Position numbers and translations under genes: made by a program
The notes under the pieces: generated by a model
The model's database searches: none
What the model was told of the DNA's origin: nothing
What the model saw: only the letters and a program-made list of their open reading frames with translations
In this document: piece after piece, positions 13,947 to 21,490 of the stretch
Layout of the letters: each line of letters starts with the position of its first letter
How positions within the stretch are numbered: the first letter of the stretch is position 1
Assembly: GCA_045578465.1 (NCBI GenBank)
Contig: JAZNKJ010000025.1
Span: 1-21,490 of the forward strand
Reading direction: 5' to 3'
Origin: SIG454 sp045578465
Lineage (GTDB): Bacteria > Bacillota > Clostridia > Monoglobales > Monoglobaceae
DNA length: 21,490 bases

Positions 13947-15221
13947 CTAGCTAAGAAGCGTATCTAAAAACTCAAAACCGTCATTACGGTTTACAATGAT
14001 TTTAATATTGAGCGCTTCTTCAACTTCTTTAAGTGTTATATTGTCTAAGAATATATCTTCGTCATGTCTTAGCATTGAGCCGGATATAATAAGCGTTTCC
14101 CCCAGAGGTTTCCCTTTAAGTTGTTTTATAAGGTCGCCCCCTGTAATAAGACCTGTTACGGTTATTTTATGACCGAAGAAATCGTTTTCTATTTTATGAA
14201 TATGGATTTTTTCGCCACTAAGTTTTTCTGTAAGACCTTTAATAAAATCATAGGAAATAACGCCTGTGGCAATAGATTTTTCGGTTTTAACAATATTATT
14301 TTCAGCTAGTTTTAAAGCGCTGTCAAATTCGTCCTGAAAAGATGCGCAAAGACCAACGCCATTTTCAATCTGAGGAAAACCGAAATACTCATCTGCCTTT
14401 GGAATTGGTTTACCTGCGGTAATATAAAATTCGTCGCTTAAATAAAACAGGTTTGTCCCTACTTTTTCCTTAAAGATTTTCTGCCATTTTTCAACCTGCT
14501 CAATAACTTCCGTTGCACTTTCCTTTGTAAATGGCGTCATTTCTGGCAAGTTTTCACGATAATCGGAAATTCCCACAGGAACAATAGAAACACTCTCGAT
14601 TTCAAAGCAAAATTCGCTTAAATCAGTAATCGTTCTTTCAAGCTCTTCTTTGTCGTTATATCCAGGGCAAAGAACAATCTGACAGTTAAGATTAAGTCCG
14701 CCCTGAGCCAGCTTTCGCAGTTGCTCCATAATCTTTCCTGCGTTTTTATTGCTAAGCATCTTTTTGCGAAGCTCAGGATTGGTGGTATGGACCGAAACAT
14801 TTATTCTCGGTAAATTATACTCTAATATTCTGTCTAACTCTTTATCAGAAAGGTTTGTAAGAGTCACATAATTTCCCTGTAAAAACGAAAGCCTGTAATC
14901 GTCGTCCTTAAAGTAACAGCTTTCCCTCATATTCGGCGGAAGCTGATCAATAAAGCAAAAAACACATTTATTAAGGCAGGATTTCGGCTTATCAATAAGA
15001 AGAGTGTCAAACTCAATTCCCAGAGGAGCAAAATCCTCGTTTTCAATCATAACAGTTCTGTCAGAAAGAGTAATTTCAACTTTTTCGTTGGCTGTCAGAT
15101 ACATATAATCAAGATAGTCAACAACTTCTTTGCCGTTTATGTATTCAATTTTGTCGCCTGGAACAATCCCTGCCATATCTGCAAGGCTTCCTTTTTTAAC
15201 TTTTTGGGCAATAGCTGACAT
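13947..15221 (-). CDS. DUF512 radical SAM protein with N-terminal PDZ-like domain
   Basis: This 424-aa protein has a PDZ-like N-terminus (about 1-50, including GSLADMAGIVPGDKIEYING at 11-30), then a radical SAM core with the cluster motif CLNKCVFC (82-89, Cx3Cx2C) and the text FIDQLPPNMRESCYFKDDD, and a C-terminal DUF512 region. The family is common in Clostridia next to der, but its substrate is not known. No membrane segment or signal is seen. It starts 13 bases after murD, and I see no clear ribosome binding site before its ATG (the spacer is AT-rich), so it probably relies on ribosomes finishing murD. SAM cleavage chemistry is inferred from the motif. Confidence 0.85.
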   Translation of the reverse strand: MSAIAQKVKKGSLADMAGIVPGDKIEYINGKEVVDYLDYMYLTANEKVEITLSDRTVMIENEDFAPLGIEFDTLLIDKPKSCLNKCVFCFIDQLPPNMRESCYFKDDDYRLSFLQGNYVTLTNLSDKELDRILEYNLPRINVSVHTTNPELRKKMLSNKNAGKIMEQLRKLAQGGLNLNCQIVLCPGYNDKEELERTITDLSEFCFEIESVSIVPVGISDYRENLPEMTPFTKESATEVIEQVEKWQKIFKEKVGTNLFYLSDEFYITAGKPIPKADEYFGFPQIENGVGLCASFQDEFDSALKLAENNIVKTEKSIATGVISYDFIKGLTEKLSGEKIHIHKIENDFFGHKITVTGLITGGDLIKQLKGKPLGETLIISGSMLRHDEDIFLDNITLKEVEEALNIKIIVNRNDGFEFLDTLLS

Positions 15222-15234
15222 AATTAAATTTGTT

Positions 15235-16617
15235 TTAAAGGTTATTTACGATATCCTTGAAAACATTTCCTCTTTCTTCAAAATTTTTAAACATATCAAA
15301 ACTTGCACAGGCGGGAGATAAAATAACGACATCTCCCTTTCCCGCTATTTCTTTTGCTTTATAAACCGCTTCATCAAAGGCAGTAGCTTTATATATTGGT
15401 AAATTGTTATAGTTGTCGGATTTTAAAATATCTGCCTCAATTTTTTCCGAGGTAGCTCCTACTAAAACAACTTTTTTAACTCTTTCATTTAACACCTTTC
15501 CAAAACCGTCAAAAGGTATTTTTTTGTCGTATCCACCTGCAATAAGCACTATATTTGCATTTTCAAAGGATATAAGACCAGCCGTTGTTCTTGCAGGGGT
15601 GCTTGCAATGGAGTCGTTATAATATTTAACCCCGTCTATTTCGCGGACAAATTCGATTCTATGGGGAACACCACCAAAATTCTCTGCAACATACTTAATA
15701 GTTTCCAGTGACACCATCCCTAATGTTGCAGCAATTGCAGCCATATAGTTTTCCACATTATGCATTCCTGGGATTTTGATTTTGTTTATATCTAAAATTG
15801 TTTCTTTAACTTTTCCGTTTTCCTTTAAAACAATGTTATTTTCAATAAGACATATTCCGTTATCAAGATTGTGCTTTCTGCTGAAGAATATATGATTTTT
15901 AGTTTCTTTTGCAAAATTTCTTGTAACTTCGTTATCGTAATTTAAGATAGTTATATCATCATTATTCTGGTTTAAAAATATATTTTTCTTTGCAGTTTCA
16001 TATTCAGTAAGGTCGGTATGCCAATCTAAATGATTTGGCGTAACATTTGTTATAACCGCAATTTTGGGCGATTTTTTGATTGTATGAAGCTGGAAACTTG
16101 AAAGCTCTAAAACAACTTTATCTGTTTCTTTCATTTCTTCTGTTTTATCAACCAAAGGCATACCGATATTTCCGCCTAAATGGCAGGGATACCCCTCTTT
16201 TTTTAGGAGTTCGGATATTAAGGTTGTAGTTGTTGTTTTACCGTCGCTTCCGGTAACCGCAATTATTGGCGCAGGACAAAGGTCGAAAAACAAGTCCATT
16301 TCCGAGGACAGTATTGCCCCATTTTCTATTCTCTTTAAAATTTCGGGAATATCATATCTGATTCCCGGTGTTTTAAAGATGTATTCAATATCTTCGGGGA
16401 TTTTCTTTAAATAATCTTCGCCTAAAACGAAATTAACGCCAAGAGTCAAAAATTCGTCATATATTTCGCCCAGTTGTTCTTTTTCTCTTTTATCGTGTGC
16501 CCATACCTTTGCACCGAAAGAAACAAGCATACGAATAAGAGGGATATTGCTTACGCCAATCCCAATAACAGAAACTCTTTTGTTATATATTTCATCTTTA
16601 AAGTGAGCTATATTCAA
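15235..16617 (-). CDS. murD: UDP-N-acetylmuramoyl-L-alanine:D-glutamate ligase
   Basis: This 460-aa cytosolic Mur ligase adds D-glutamate to UDP-MurNAc-L-Ala in peptidoglycan precursor synthesis. The N-terminal Rossmann part starts at KRVSVIGIGVSN, the central ATPase has GSDGKTTTT and NVTPNHLDWH, and the C-terminal part has YNDSIASTPART and ending motifs typical of MurD. The likely start is TTG at 16617, with AAGAGGTG ending 6 bases upstream and the frame beginning Met-Asn-Ile. A GTG at 16626 overlaps that ribosome binding site and would add three residues. A weak hairpin separates it from ispH-S1. It is outside a dcw-type cell-division cluster. Confidence 0.95.
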   Translation of the reverse strand: MNIAHFKDEIYNKRVSVIGIGVSNIPLIRMLVSFGAKVWAHDKREKEQLGEIYDEFLTLGVNFVLGEDYLKKIPEDIEYIFKTPGIRYDIPEILKRIENGAILSSEMDLFFDLCPAPIIAVTGSDGKTTTTTLISELLKKEGYPCHLGGNIGMPLVDKTEEMKETDKVVLELSSFQLHTIKKSPKIAVITNVTPNHLDWHTDLTEYETAKKNIFLNQNNDDITILNYDNEVTRNFAKETKNHIFFSRKHNLDNGICLIENNIVLKENGKVKETILDINKIKIPGMHNVENYMAAIAATLGMVSLETIKYVAENFGGVPHRIEFVREIDGVKYYNDSIASTPARTTAGLISFENANIVLIAGGYDKKIPFDGFGKVLNERVKKVVLVGATSEKIEADILKSDNYNNLPIYKATAFDEAVYKAKEIAGKGDVVILSPACASFDMFKNFEERGNVFKDIVNNL

Positions 16618-16636
16618 ACAAAACACCTCTTATTTA

Positions 16637-16671
16637 AATAGGTTGCAGCAAAGAGATTGCCGCAACCTATT
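16637..16671 (-). terminator. Hairpin between ispH-S1 and murD, possible partial terminator
   Basis: A 10-bp stem AATAGGTTGC/GCAACCTATT (16637-16646 with 16662-16671) encloses a further 4-bp GCAA/TTGC stem. On the minus strand only TTTAAATAAG follows, so it may pause or attenuate, or protect mRNA ends, instead of stopping transcription fully. Confidence 0.55.
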
Positions 16672-16686
16672 CTTAATAATCAAATA

Positions 16687-18951
16687 TTATTCAGCGTCGA
16701 GAATATCTCCTAATGTGAAGGAGCTTTCCTCTGTGTATGATTCAGAAACTTCTTCCTCTGTAACTTCTTCAACCTCTGCTTCAGGAAGTAAAGCCTTCAT
16801 AGATAAAGCAATCTGCTTTGTTTCATCATTGATTTCAAGGATTTTAGCTTCAACTTCGTCGCCAATTGCAAGAGCGTCAGAAGGTTTAGCGATTCTTTCA
16901 TTTGAAATCTGAGAAATATGGATAAGGCCATCAACATAAGGAGCAATTTCTGCAAAAGCACCAAATGGGAGAATTCTAACAATTTTACACTTGATAGTGT
17001 CTCCAACATTTAAGTCTTTTGTGCCTTTAAGCCAAGGGCTATCTTCTTCCTTCTTGTATCCAAGAGAAATCTTGTTTGTTTCCTGATTGATTTCTTTAAT
17101 ATATACTTCAATAGTGTCGCCAACTTTAACCACTTCAGAAGGGTGATTAATTCTGTTCCAGGAAAGTTCAGAAACATGAACAAGACCGTCTACTCCGCCA
17201 AGGTCAACGAATGCACCGAAGCTTGTAAGAGATTTAACAACGCCGTTGTATTTCTTTCCAACTTCAGCTTCAGCCCAAAATGCAGCTCTCTTGTCTTCTT
17301 TGAATTCCTTAACCAAAGAAATCTTACCGGATTCCTTATCAAGTGACTTAATGAATACATCAATGCTGTCGCCAACCTTAACAACTTCGGATGGATGCTT
17401 GATTCTTATATCAGAAAGCTCTGAAATATGAATAAGACCGTCTACTCCGCCAAGGTCAACGAATGCACCGAAGTTTGTAAGCATTTTAACAGTACCTGTA
17501 TATGCTTTTCTTTCCTCAGCACTTGCCCAGAATTCTTCAGCCTTTTTAGCAGAAATTTCTCTAGCAACATTCTTAATTGAGCCGACAACTCTTAAACGAC
17601 CGCGTCTGTCTCTGTCCATTTTAATAATTCTGAAAGAAACTTCAGTGTTTAAAATTGAACCTAAATCGTCTATAAAGCGTTCAGCAGCTTCAGATGCAGG
17701 GATGAATACTCTAACACCTTTTGCAATTGTAACAACTCCGCCTCTAACAATTTCAACGATTCTGCCGTTTAATACTGTTTTTGCTTCAAAGTCAGCTTCG
17801 AGCTCTTTAATGCCCTTATCAGCATCAATTTTCTTTTTCGAAAGAGTAACAACTCCATCTCTGTCGCTTACATGAACTACGAAAACATCAACTTCGTCGC
17901 CGATTTTAACAATGTCATTTACATTGTCAATTGGACCGCTTGCAAGCTCATCCATTGGGATAACGCCATCATATTTGCCATCGATATCAACCTGAATTTC
18001 AGTCGGTGTGATTCCGATAACAACACCTTTAACGATGTCCCCTGTGTTTAGAGGTTTTAAAGTTTCCTCTAATGCTTCCGCAAAGTTCATTTCATTTGTG
18101 ATTTCCGCCATGGTTAATTTTGCCTCCTTGATTACCTTTTCCGGAGTGGATGCTCCGGCGGTAATTCCTACTTTGTTTTTTTTGTTTAAAATTTTTATAT
18201 ATTTATTTAATTCTTTTGCGTTTTCAATTTTGAAAGTATCCGCGCATTCTTCCGCGCATACCTCAAAAAGTTTTTGTGTGTTTGAGCTGGAAACACTTCC
18301 GATAACAAACACAATGTCGCTCTCTTTGGCAAGTTGTTTAGCACTTTCCTGCCTTAAAGAAGTCGCATTACATATTGTATCAAAAATTTTCACATTTGTA
18401 AAATGTTTTTTTAAAATTTTTTCAACTTTTTTTAATAATTCCCGTCTGATTGTTGTTTGAGTGACAACGCTCACAGGTGTTTCGGCTGGTAATTCAAGCA
18501 AATTTTCCGCTTCATCTTCGCTATGAACTATAAAGGCCTCGTTACTGCACCAACCGCTTATCCCTTTTACTTCGGGGTGATTTTTATCTCCTACGATAAC
18601 AATTTTCTGCCCTTTTTCAGATTCTTTTTGCACTACCTGATGAATTTTCTTAACATAAGGGCAGGTTGCATCGATTATTTCTGCATTAATTCTTTCAAGC
18701 TGTTCATATTCCGCTTTAGAAATCCCATGCGCTCTTATGATAACAGTGCTATTTTCGGGAATTTCGTCAATAGTCTCGGCGCATTTTACTCCAAGAGCTT
18801 CTAATTCTTTAACAACATCATTATTATGAATGATCATCCCATATGTATAGACGGGATTTTTTGCCTTATCCTTTGCTGTATCATAAGCAATTTTGACAGC
18901 TCTGTCCACACCGAAACAAAAACCTGCATTATCTGCTATTGTTATTTGCAT
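16687..18951 (-). CDS. ispH: IspH (HMBPP reductase) fused to ribosomal protein S1-type domains
   Basis: This 754-aa protein joins two functions. Residues 1-about 285 are IspH, which reduces HMBPP to isopentenyl and dimethylallyl diphosphate: the iron-sulphur cysteines are C12, C97 and C194, with H42, H75 and E127 (NHPEVKG) in the active site. Residues about 300-720 hold five S1 RNA-binding domains (near 303-374, 392-460, 483-550, 566-633, 649-719), the second divergent. The tail (721-754) is acidic. This fusion is known in Clostridia, where it replaces separate rpsA. The reading frame runs through the whole length without a break. AGGAG lies before the ATG, which overlaps plsC by 23 bases. 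Repeats 3 and 4 share a 40-base identical DNA stretch. Confidence 0.96.
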   Translation of the reverse strand: MQITIADNAGFCFGVDRAVKIAYDTAKDKAKNPVYTYGMIIHNNDVVKELEALGVKCAETIDEIPENSTVIIRAHGISKAEYEQLERINAEIIDATCPYVKKIHQVVQKESEKGQKIVIVGDKNHPEVKGISGWCSNEAFIVHSEDEAENLLELPAETPVSVVTQTTIRRELLKKVEKILKKHFTNVKIFDTICNATSLRQESAKQLAKESDIVFVIGSVSSSNTQKLFEVCAEECADTFKIENAKELNKYIKILNKKNKVGITAGASTPEKVIKEAKLTMAEITNEMNFAEALEETLKPLNTGDIVKGVVIGITPTEIQVDIDGKYDGVIPMDELASGPIDNVNDIVKIGDEVDVFVVHVSDRDGVVTLSKKKIDADKGIKELEADFEAKTVLNGRIVEIVRGGVVTIAKGVRVFIPASEAAERFIDDLGSILNTEVSFRIIKMDRDRRGRLRVVGSIKNVAREISAKKAEEFWASAEERKAYTGTVKMLTNFGAFVDLGGVDGLIHISELSDIRIKHPSEVVKVGDSIDVFIKSLDKESGKISLVKEFKEDKRAAFWAEAEVGKKYNGVVKSLTSFGAFVDLGGVDGLVHVSELSWNRINHPSEVVKVGDTIEVYIKEINQETNKISLGYKKEEDSPWLKGTKDLNVGDTIKCKIVRILPFGAFAEIAPYVDGLIHISQISNERIAKPSDALAIGDEVEAKILEINDETKQIALSMKALLPEAEVEEVTEEEVSESYTEESSFTLGDILDAE
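17182..17221 (-). repeat. Copy 1 of a 40-base direct repeat inside the S1 domains
   Basis: Identical to 17434-17473. It encodes the FGAFVDLGGVDGL segment of the fourth S1 domain. Agreement continues for 7 more bases after one mismatch at 17222. Confidence 0.95.
17434..17473 (-). repeat. Copy 2 of a 40-base direct repeat inside the S1 domains
   Basis: Identical to 17182-17221, 252 bases away and in frame. It encodes the same segment of the third S1 domain. Confidence 0.95.
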
Positions 18952-19546
18952 AAACCTTTACTCCTGCAAGCGAAGCAATCTGAGGCATTAAAATCTCGTC
19001 AGTCATATTCTGTAATTCCTCAGCGCTCAGCTTTTTATCTTTATATTCAGAAAAATCTATGTATTCCCCAAAAGTTACGGTTACCTTCCCTCTGAATTTG
19101 TAATCGGTAGAAATTCCGGCAGGTAGCAAGCCACATCCAACTTTGGAAGAAAGCATTACTGCTCCTGATTTTCCCTTTCTCATCATACCTTTTGTCTTAG
19201 AGCGAGTTCCCTCCGGGAACATAACCATATTCTTTCCATCTTTTAAAATACGAAGAGCAGTTTTAATAGCTCCAAGATCCCCACTGCCACGGCTTACAGG
19301 AAAAGCACCAAACCTCTTTAAAAGTCCGCCGAAAAGCTTGTTTTTGAAAAGCTCTTCCTTTGCCATAAAAGCAAGGGGTTCTTTAACAGCAACCCCCAGA
19401 ACAATTGGGTCAAAATTACTTATATGGTTGGAAACAAGAATGAAATTCTTATCTTTTGGTATGTTTTCCAGGCCAACCACTTTTACATTAAACATTATTC
19501 TTAACACAATTGAGCATAGCCCAAGTGCAAATTTATATAGTCCCAT
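18929..19546 (-). CDS. plsC: 1-acylglycerol-3-phosphate acyltransferase
   Basis: This 205-aa enzyme adds the second acyl chain to lysophosphatidic acid, giving phosphatidic acid. The acyltransferase motif NHISNFD (40-46) supplies the HX4D pair H41/D46, and the second block is FPEGTRSK (110-117). The N-terminal 20 residues are hydrophobic and probably anchor it to the membrane. The start overlaps the end of cmk by 14 bases, and a GAAGAGAG stretch within cmk is the only ribosome binding site visible, so coupling is likely. The stop lies 23 bases inside ispH. PlsY, encoded further along the same series, makes its substrate. Confidence 0.95.
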   Translation of the reverse strand: MGLYKFALGLCSIVLRIMFNVKVVGLENIPKDKNFILVSNHISNFDPIVLGVAVKEPLAFMAKEELFKNKLFGGLLKRFGAFPVSRGSGDLGAIKTALRILKDGKNMVMFPEGTRSKTKGMMRKGKSGAVMLSSKVGCGLLPAGISTDYKFRGKVTVTFGEYIDFSEYKDKKLSAEELQNMTDEILMPQIASLAGVKVYANNNSR

Positions 19547-20216
19547 TTACTTTACTCTCTTCTACTATTTTTAAAATTGCCATAATGGATTCATCAAGAC
19601 TTAATGTTGTTGTGTCAACCAAAATGCTGTCATCCGCTTGTTTTAGCGGCGCAAATTCACGCTCGGAATCCTGCTTATCACGAGCTATCATATCTTTAAT
19701 AACCGCGTCTAATGAGCATTTTTCGCCTTTTTCCATAAGTTCTTTATGGCGTCTTGATGCTCTTGCCTCAACGCTTGCGGTTAAGAATATCTTAATCTCA
19801 GCATTTGGAAGAACATAAGTTCCTATATCTCTTCCGTCCATTACAACATTGTTGCGACTTGCTATTTCTCTCTGGATATCAACGAGTTTTAATCTTACTT
19901 TTGGAATAACAGCAACCGCAGATGCTGCCATAGATGCCTCAGGAGTTCTTATTATACCGTTAACATCAGTTCCGTTTATTAAAATATGTTGTCCGTCTTC
20001 TTTTGAGATGATTTCCATATTAATGTCATCTAAAATGCTGACAACATTAGGCTCATCCTTTGGCTCAATACCTTTTTGAAGCACAGTTACACCAATCGCA
20101 CGATACATAGCCCCGGTATCAATATAAATACATCCGAGTTTTTTAGCAACAGCCTTTGCTATGGTGCTTTTTCCTGCGCCGGCAGGTCCGTCAATTGCAA
20201 TGTTAAACTTTTCCAT
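19533..20216 (-). CDS. cmk: Cytidylate kinase
   Basis: This 227-aa enzyme phosphorylates CMP and dCMP to the diphosphates, salvaging CMP from RNA turnover and from phospholipid synthesis. The P-loop is GPAGAGKS (10-17), followed by YIDTGAMYRA (31-40), the CMP-binding region with MDGRDIGTYVLP, and the lid segment RASRRHKEL. The length is normal. GAGGT precedes the ATG, 13 bases behind the small helical protein. The next gene is plsC. CMP is released when CDP-diacylglycerol is used, which suits a position beside phospholipid genes. Confidence 0.97.
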   Translation of the reverse strand: MEKFNIAIDGPAGAGKSTIAKAVAKKLGCIYIDTGAMYRAIGVTVLQKGIEPKDEPNVVSILDDINMEIISKEDGQHILINGTDVNGIIRTPEASMAASAVAVIPKVRLKLVDIQREIASRNNVVMDGRDIGTYVLPNAEIKIFLTASVEARASRRHKELMEKGEKCSLDAVIKDMIARDKQDSEREFAPLKQADDSILVDTTTLSLDESIMAILKIVEESKVNGTI

Positions 20217-20229
20217 GTGTTTTAAACCT

Positions 20230-20499
20230 CTAATTTAATCTTTCTTCCAAATCTTCAATATAACTCTTGATTTCCCTGATTTTTACGCAGATATCTTCCC
20301 TTTCATCTTCAAGGTTTTCCCCTGTAATATACTCGGTGTAAAAAGCTCTGCCTAAGTCTTCAAAAGCCTTTTTTAAGTCAATTTTTGCATCGTAGATTTT
20401 GTATTTAAGTTTAGAATTTTCAAGAATATCTCCTGATGCTTTAACAACAGTTTCTGCCGTGTTTACCACAATCTTTTTTGCATTTTCCGTAAATGACAT
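20230..20499 (-). CDS. Small helical protein of unknown function
   Basis: I do not recognise a named family for this 89-aa protein. It has a Val/Ala/Lys-rich first third (to about 24), then a charged helical part with a heptad-like pattern (IYDAKIDLKKAFEDLGRAFY, 35-54) and a Glu-rich C-terminal helix (IREIKSYIEDLEERL), so a coiled-coil hairpin is likely. There is no cysteine pair, zinc motif, membrane segment or signal peptide. GGAGGG lies before the ATG, and the gene fits snugly between ychF and cmk, 13 bases before cmk. That position and the strong ribosome binding site support a real gene. The layout recalls small Clostridial proteins that sometimes carry a C-terminal zinc ribbon, absent here. 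Confidence 0.8.
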   Translation of the reverse strand: MSFTENAKKIVVNTAETVVKASGDILENSKLKYKIYDAKIDLKKAFEDLGRAFYTEYITGENLEDEREDICVKIREIKSYIEDLEERLN

Positions 20500-20520
20500 A
20501 TAATTCCCTCCTAAATTTAT

Positions 20521-21490
20521 TTATACATTAAATCTGAACAATATTATGTCGCCGTCCTGAACAACATATTCCTTACCTTCGCTTCGGACAAGGCCTTTTT
20601 CTTTTGCGGCAAGCATACTGCCGTTTTCCATAAGGTCAGAATATGCAACAACTTCGGCGCGGATAAAGCCTCTTTCAAAGTCAGTATGGATTTTACCAGC
20701 CGCCTGAGGCGCTTTTGTTCCCTTTTTAATAGTCCAGGCTCTTACCTCAGGTTTGCCTGCTGTAAGATAACTTATAAGACCTAAAAGAGAATAACTTGCT
20801 TTAATAAGCTTATCAAGACCTGATTCAGATGCACCAAGTTCATCTAGGAACATCTGCTTCTCCTCAGGGTCGAGCTCTGCAATTTCTTCTTCAATTCTTG
20901 CGGAGATAACCATAACCACAGACTTTTCTTTGTCGGCAAATTCGCGAATCTGACGAACAAATTCATTATCGCCTTTTGCGTAATCATCTTCTGCTACATT
21001 GGCTGCATATATTACAGGCTTTAAAGTAAGCAATGAAACCTCAGACAGCATCTCTTTTTCATCATCTGAATATTCAAACATCCTTGCTGTATAGCCGTCT
21101 TCAAGGTTCTTTTTAAGCTTCTCAAAAAAGTCAATTTCAATCTGATATTTTTTGTCTCCACCTTTAATTGCTTTACGGCTCTTGTCAAGGCGTCTTTCGA
21201 CAATTTCAATATCGGACAAAATAAGTTCCATATTGATTGTGTCGATATCTCTTATAGGATTGATATTGCCTTCAACATGAACAATGTTATCATCTTCAAA
21301 AGCGCGGACAACATGGATTATGGCGTCAACCTCGCGGATATTGGATAAGAATTTATTTCCAAGACCTTCTCCTTGGCTTGCGCCTTTAACGAGACCGGCT
21401 ATATCAACAAATTCAATAACCGCCGGAGTAACCTTATCCGGACTATACATTTCGCAAAGCTTGTCAAGTCTCTCATCAGGGACTGCAACA
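20521..21490 (-). CDS. ychF: YchF/Ola1-family ATPase, 5' end missing
   Basis: About 322 residues are present; the frame stays open to the window edge, so roughly the first 40 residues, including the P-loop, lie outside. The visible part begins VPDERLDKLCE and carries the switch region FVDIAGLVKGASQGEGLGNKF, a coiled-coil insertion, ANVAE (the NxxE motif that gives this family preference for ATP over GTP), and a C-terminal TGS domain with AWTIKKGTKAPQAAGKIH and VVQDGDIILFRF. YchF associates with ribosomes and is linked to stress responses. An internal Met at 21450 is not the start, because codons upstream continue the family sequence. It leads the series seen here. Confidence 0.97.
   Translation of the reverse strand, partial: VAVPDERLDKLCEMYSPDKVTPAVIEFVDIAGLVKGASQGEGLGNKFLSNIREVDAIIHVVRAFEDDNIVHVEGNINPIRDIDTINMELILSDIEIVERRLDKSRKAIKGGDKKYQIEIDFFEKLKKNLEDGYTARMFEYSDDEKEMLSEVSLLTLKPVIYAANVAEDDYAKGDNEFVRQIREFADKEKSVVMVISARIEEEIAELDPEEKQMFLDELGASESGLDKLIKASYSLLGLISYLTAGKPEVRAWTIKKGTKAPQAAGKIHTDFERGFIRAEVVAYSDLMENGSMLAAKEKGLVRSEGKEYVVQDGDIILFRFNV

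Noticed and set aside
18008..18460. 150-aa plus-strand frame opposite ispH
   Set aside because: Antisense shadow with a false membrane-like composition caused by reversed Lys/Glu codons.
1..21490. CRISPR array, prophage, insertion sequence, toxin-antitoxin or defence island
   Set aside because: No regularly spaced repeats, transposase, integrase, phage structural genes or defence-type domains are present; gene content is housekeeping.

Overview
The window is a stretch of core chromosome from a low-GC, anaerobe-type Firmicute, most likely a spore-forming member of the Clostridia. The main pointers are an IspH-ribosomal protein S1 fusion (typical of Clostridia), a YtxC-family sporulation protein, HPr with both His15 and Ser46, a DUF6873 protein, AT-rich codon use and strong AGGAGG-type ribosome binding sites. 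Species cannot be named from the sequence alone. No mobile element, CRISPR array, prophage or toxin-antitoxin pair was found.

Layout, left to right. Positions 31-378 hold the tmRNA gene ssrA, the only plus-strand gene, followed by a strong terminator and about 160 bases of odd repeat-like sequence. Everything else is on the minus strand and converges on ssrA. Positions 617-2552 are a two-gene unit (sugar-1-phosphate nucleotidyltransferase, then a NahK-like sugar 1-kinase) with its own promoter and terminator. Next come tRNA-Asn with a consensus promoter buried in the end of ytxC, ytxC itself and a DUF6873 gene (2656-4250). Then follow uvrC, ptsH (HPr), an RluA-type pseudouridine synthase and an EF-G-like GTPase (4393-9745). 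The last three each have a recognisable promoter, and ptsH and the EF-G-like gene also have an intrinsic terminator.

Positions 9907-21490 form one long, tightly packed series in transcription order: ychF (cut by the window edge), a small helical protein, cmk, plsC, ispH-S1, [weak hairpin], murD, a DUF512 radical SAM protein, der, plsY, gpsA, a flavin reductase-like protein and queH. Gaps are short or the genes overlap, so translational coupling is likely. The cluster joins nucleotide supply (cmk), phospholipid synthesis (gpsA makes glycerol-3-phosphate, plsY adds the first acyl chain, plsC the second), isoprenoid synthesis (ispH), peptidoglycan precursor synthesis (murD) and ribosome or tRNA functions (S1, der, ychF, queH). 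This resembles the cmk-rpsA-like-der-gpsA order of Bacillus, extended with plsC, plsY and murD.

No obviously new system is visible. The best leads are a DUF512 radical SAM protein of unknown function beside der, a flavoprotein-like gene one base upstream of queH, the kinase/nucleotidyltransferase pair, the EF-G paralogue lacking the usual switch II histidine, the unusual tmRNA tag ending in AYAA, and the repeat-like patch behind ssrA.
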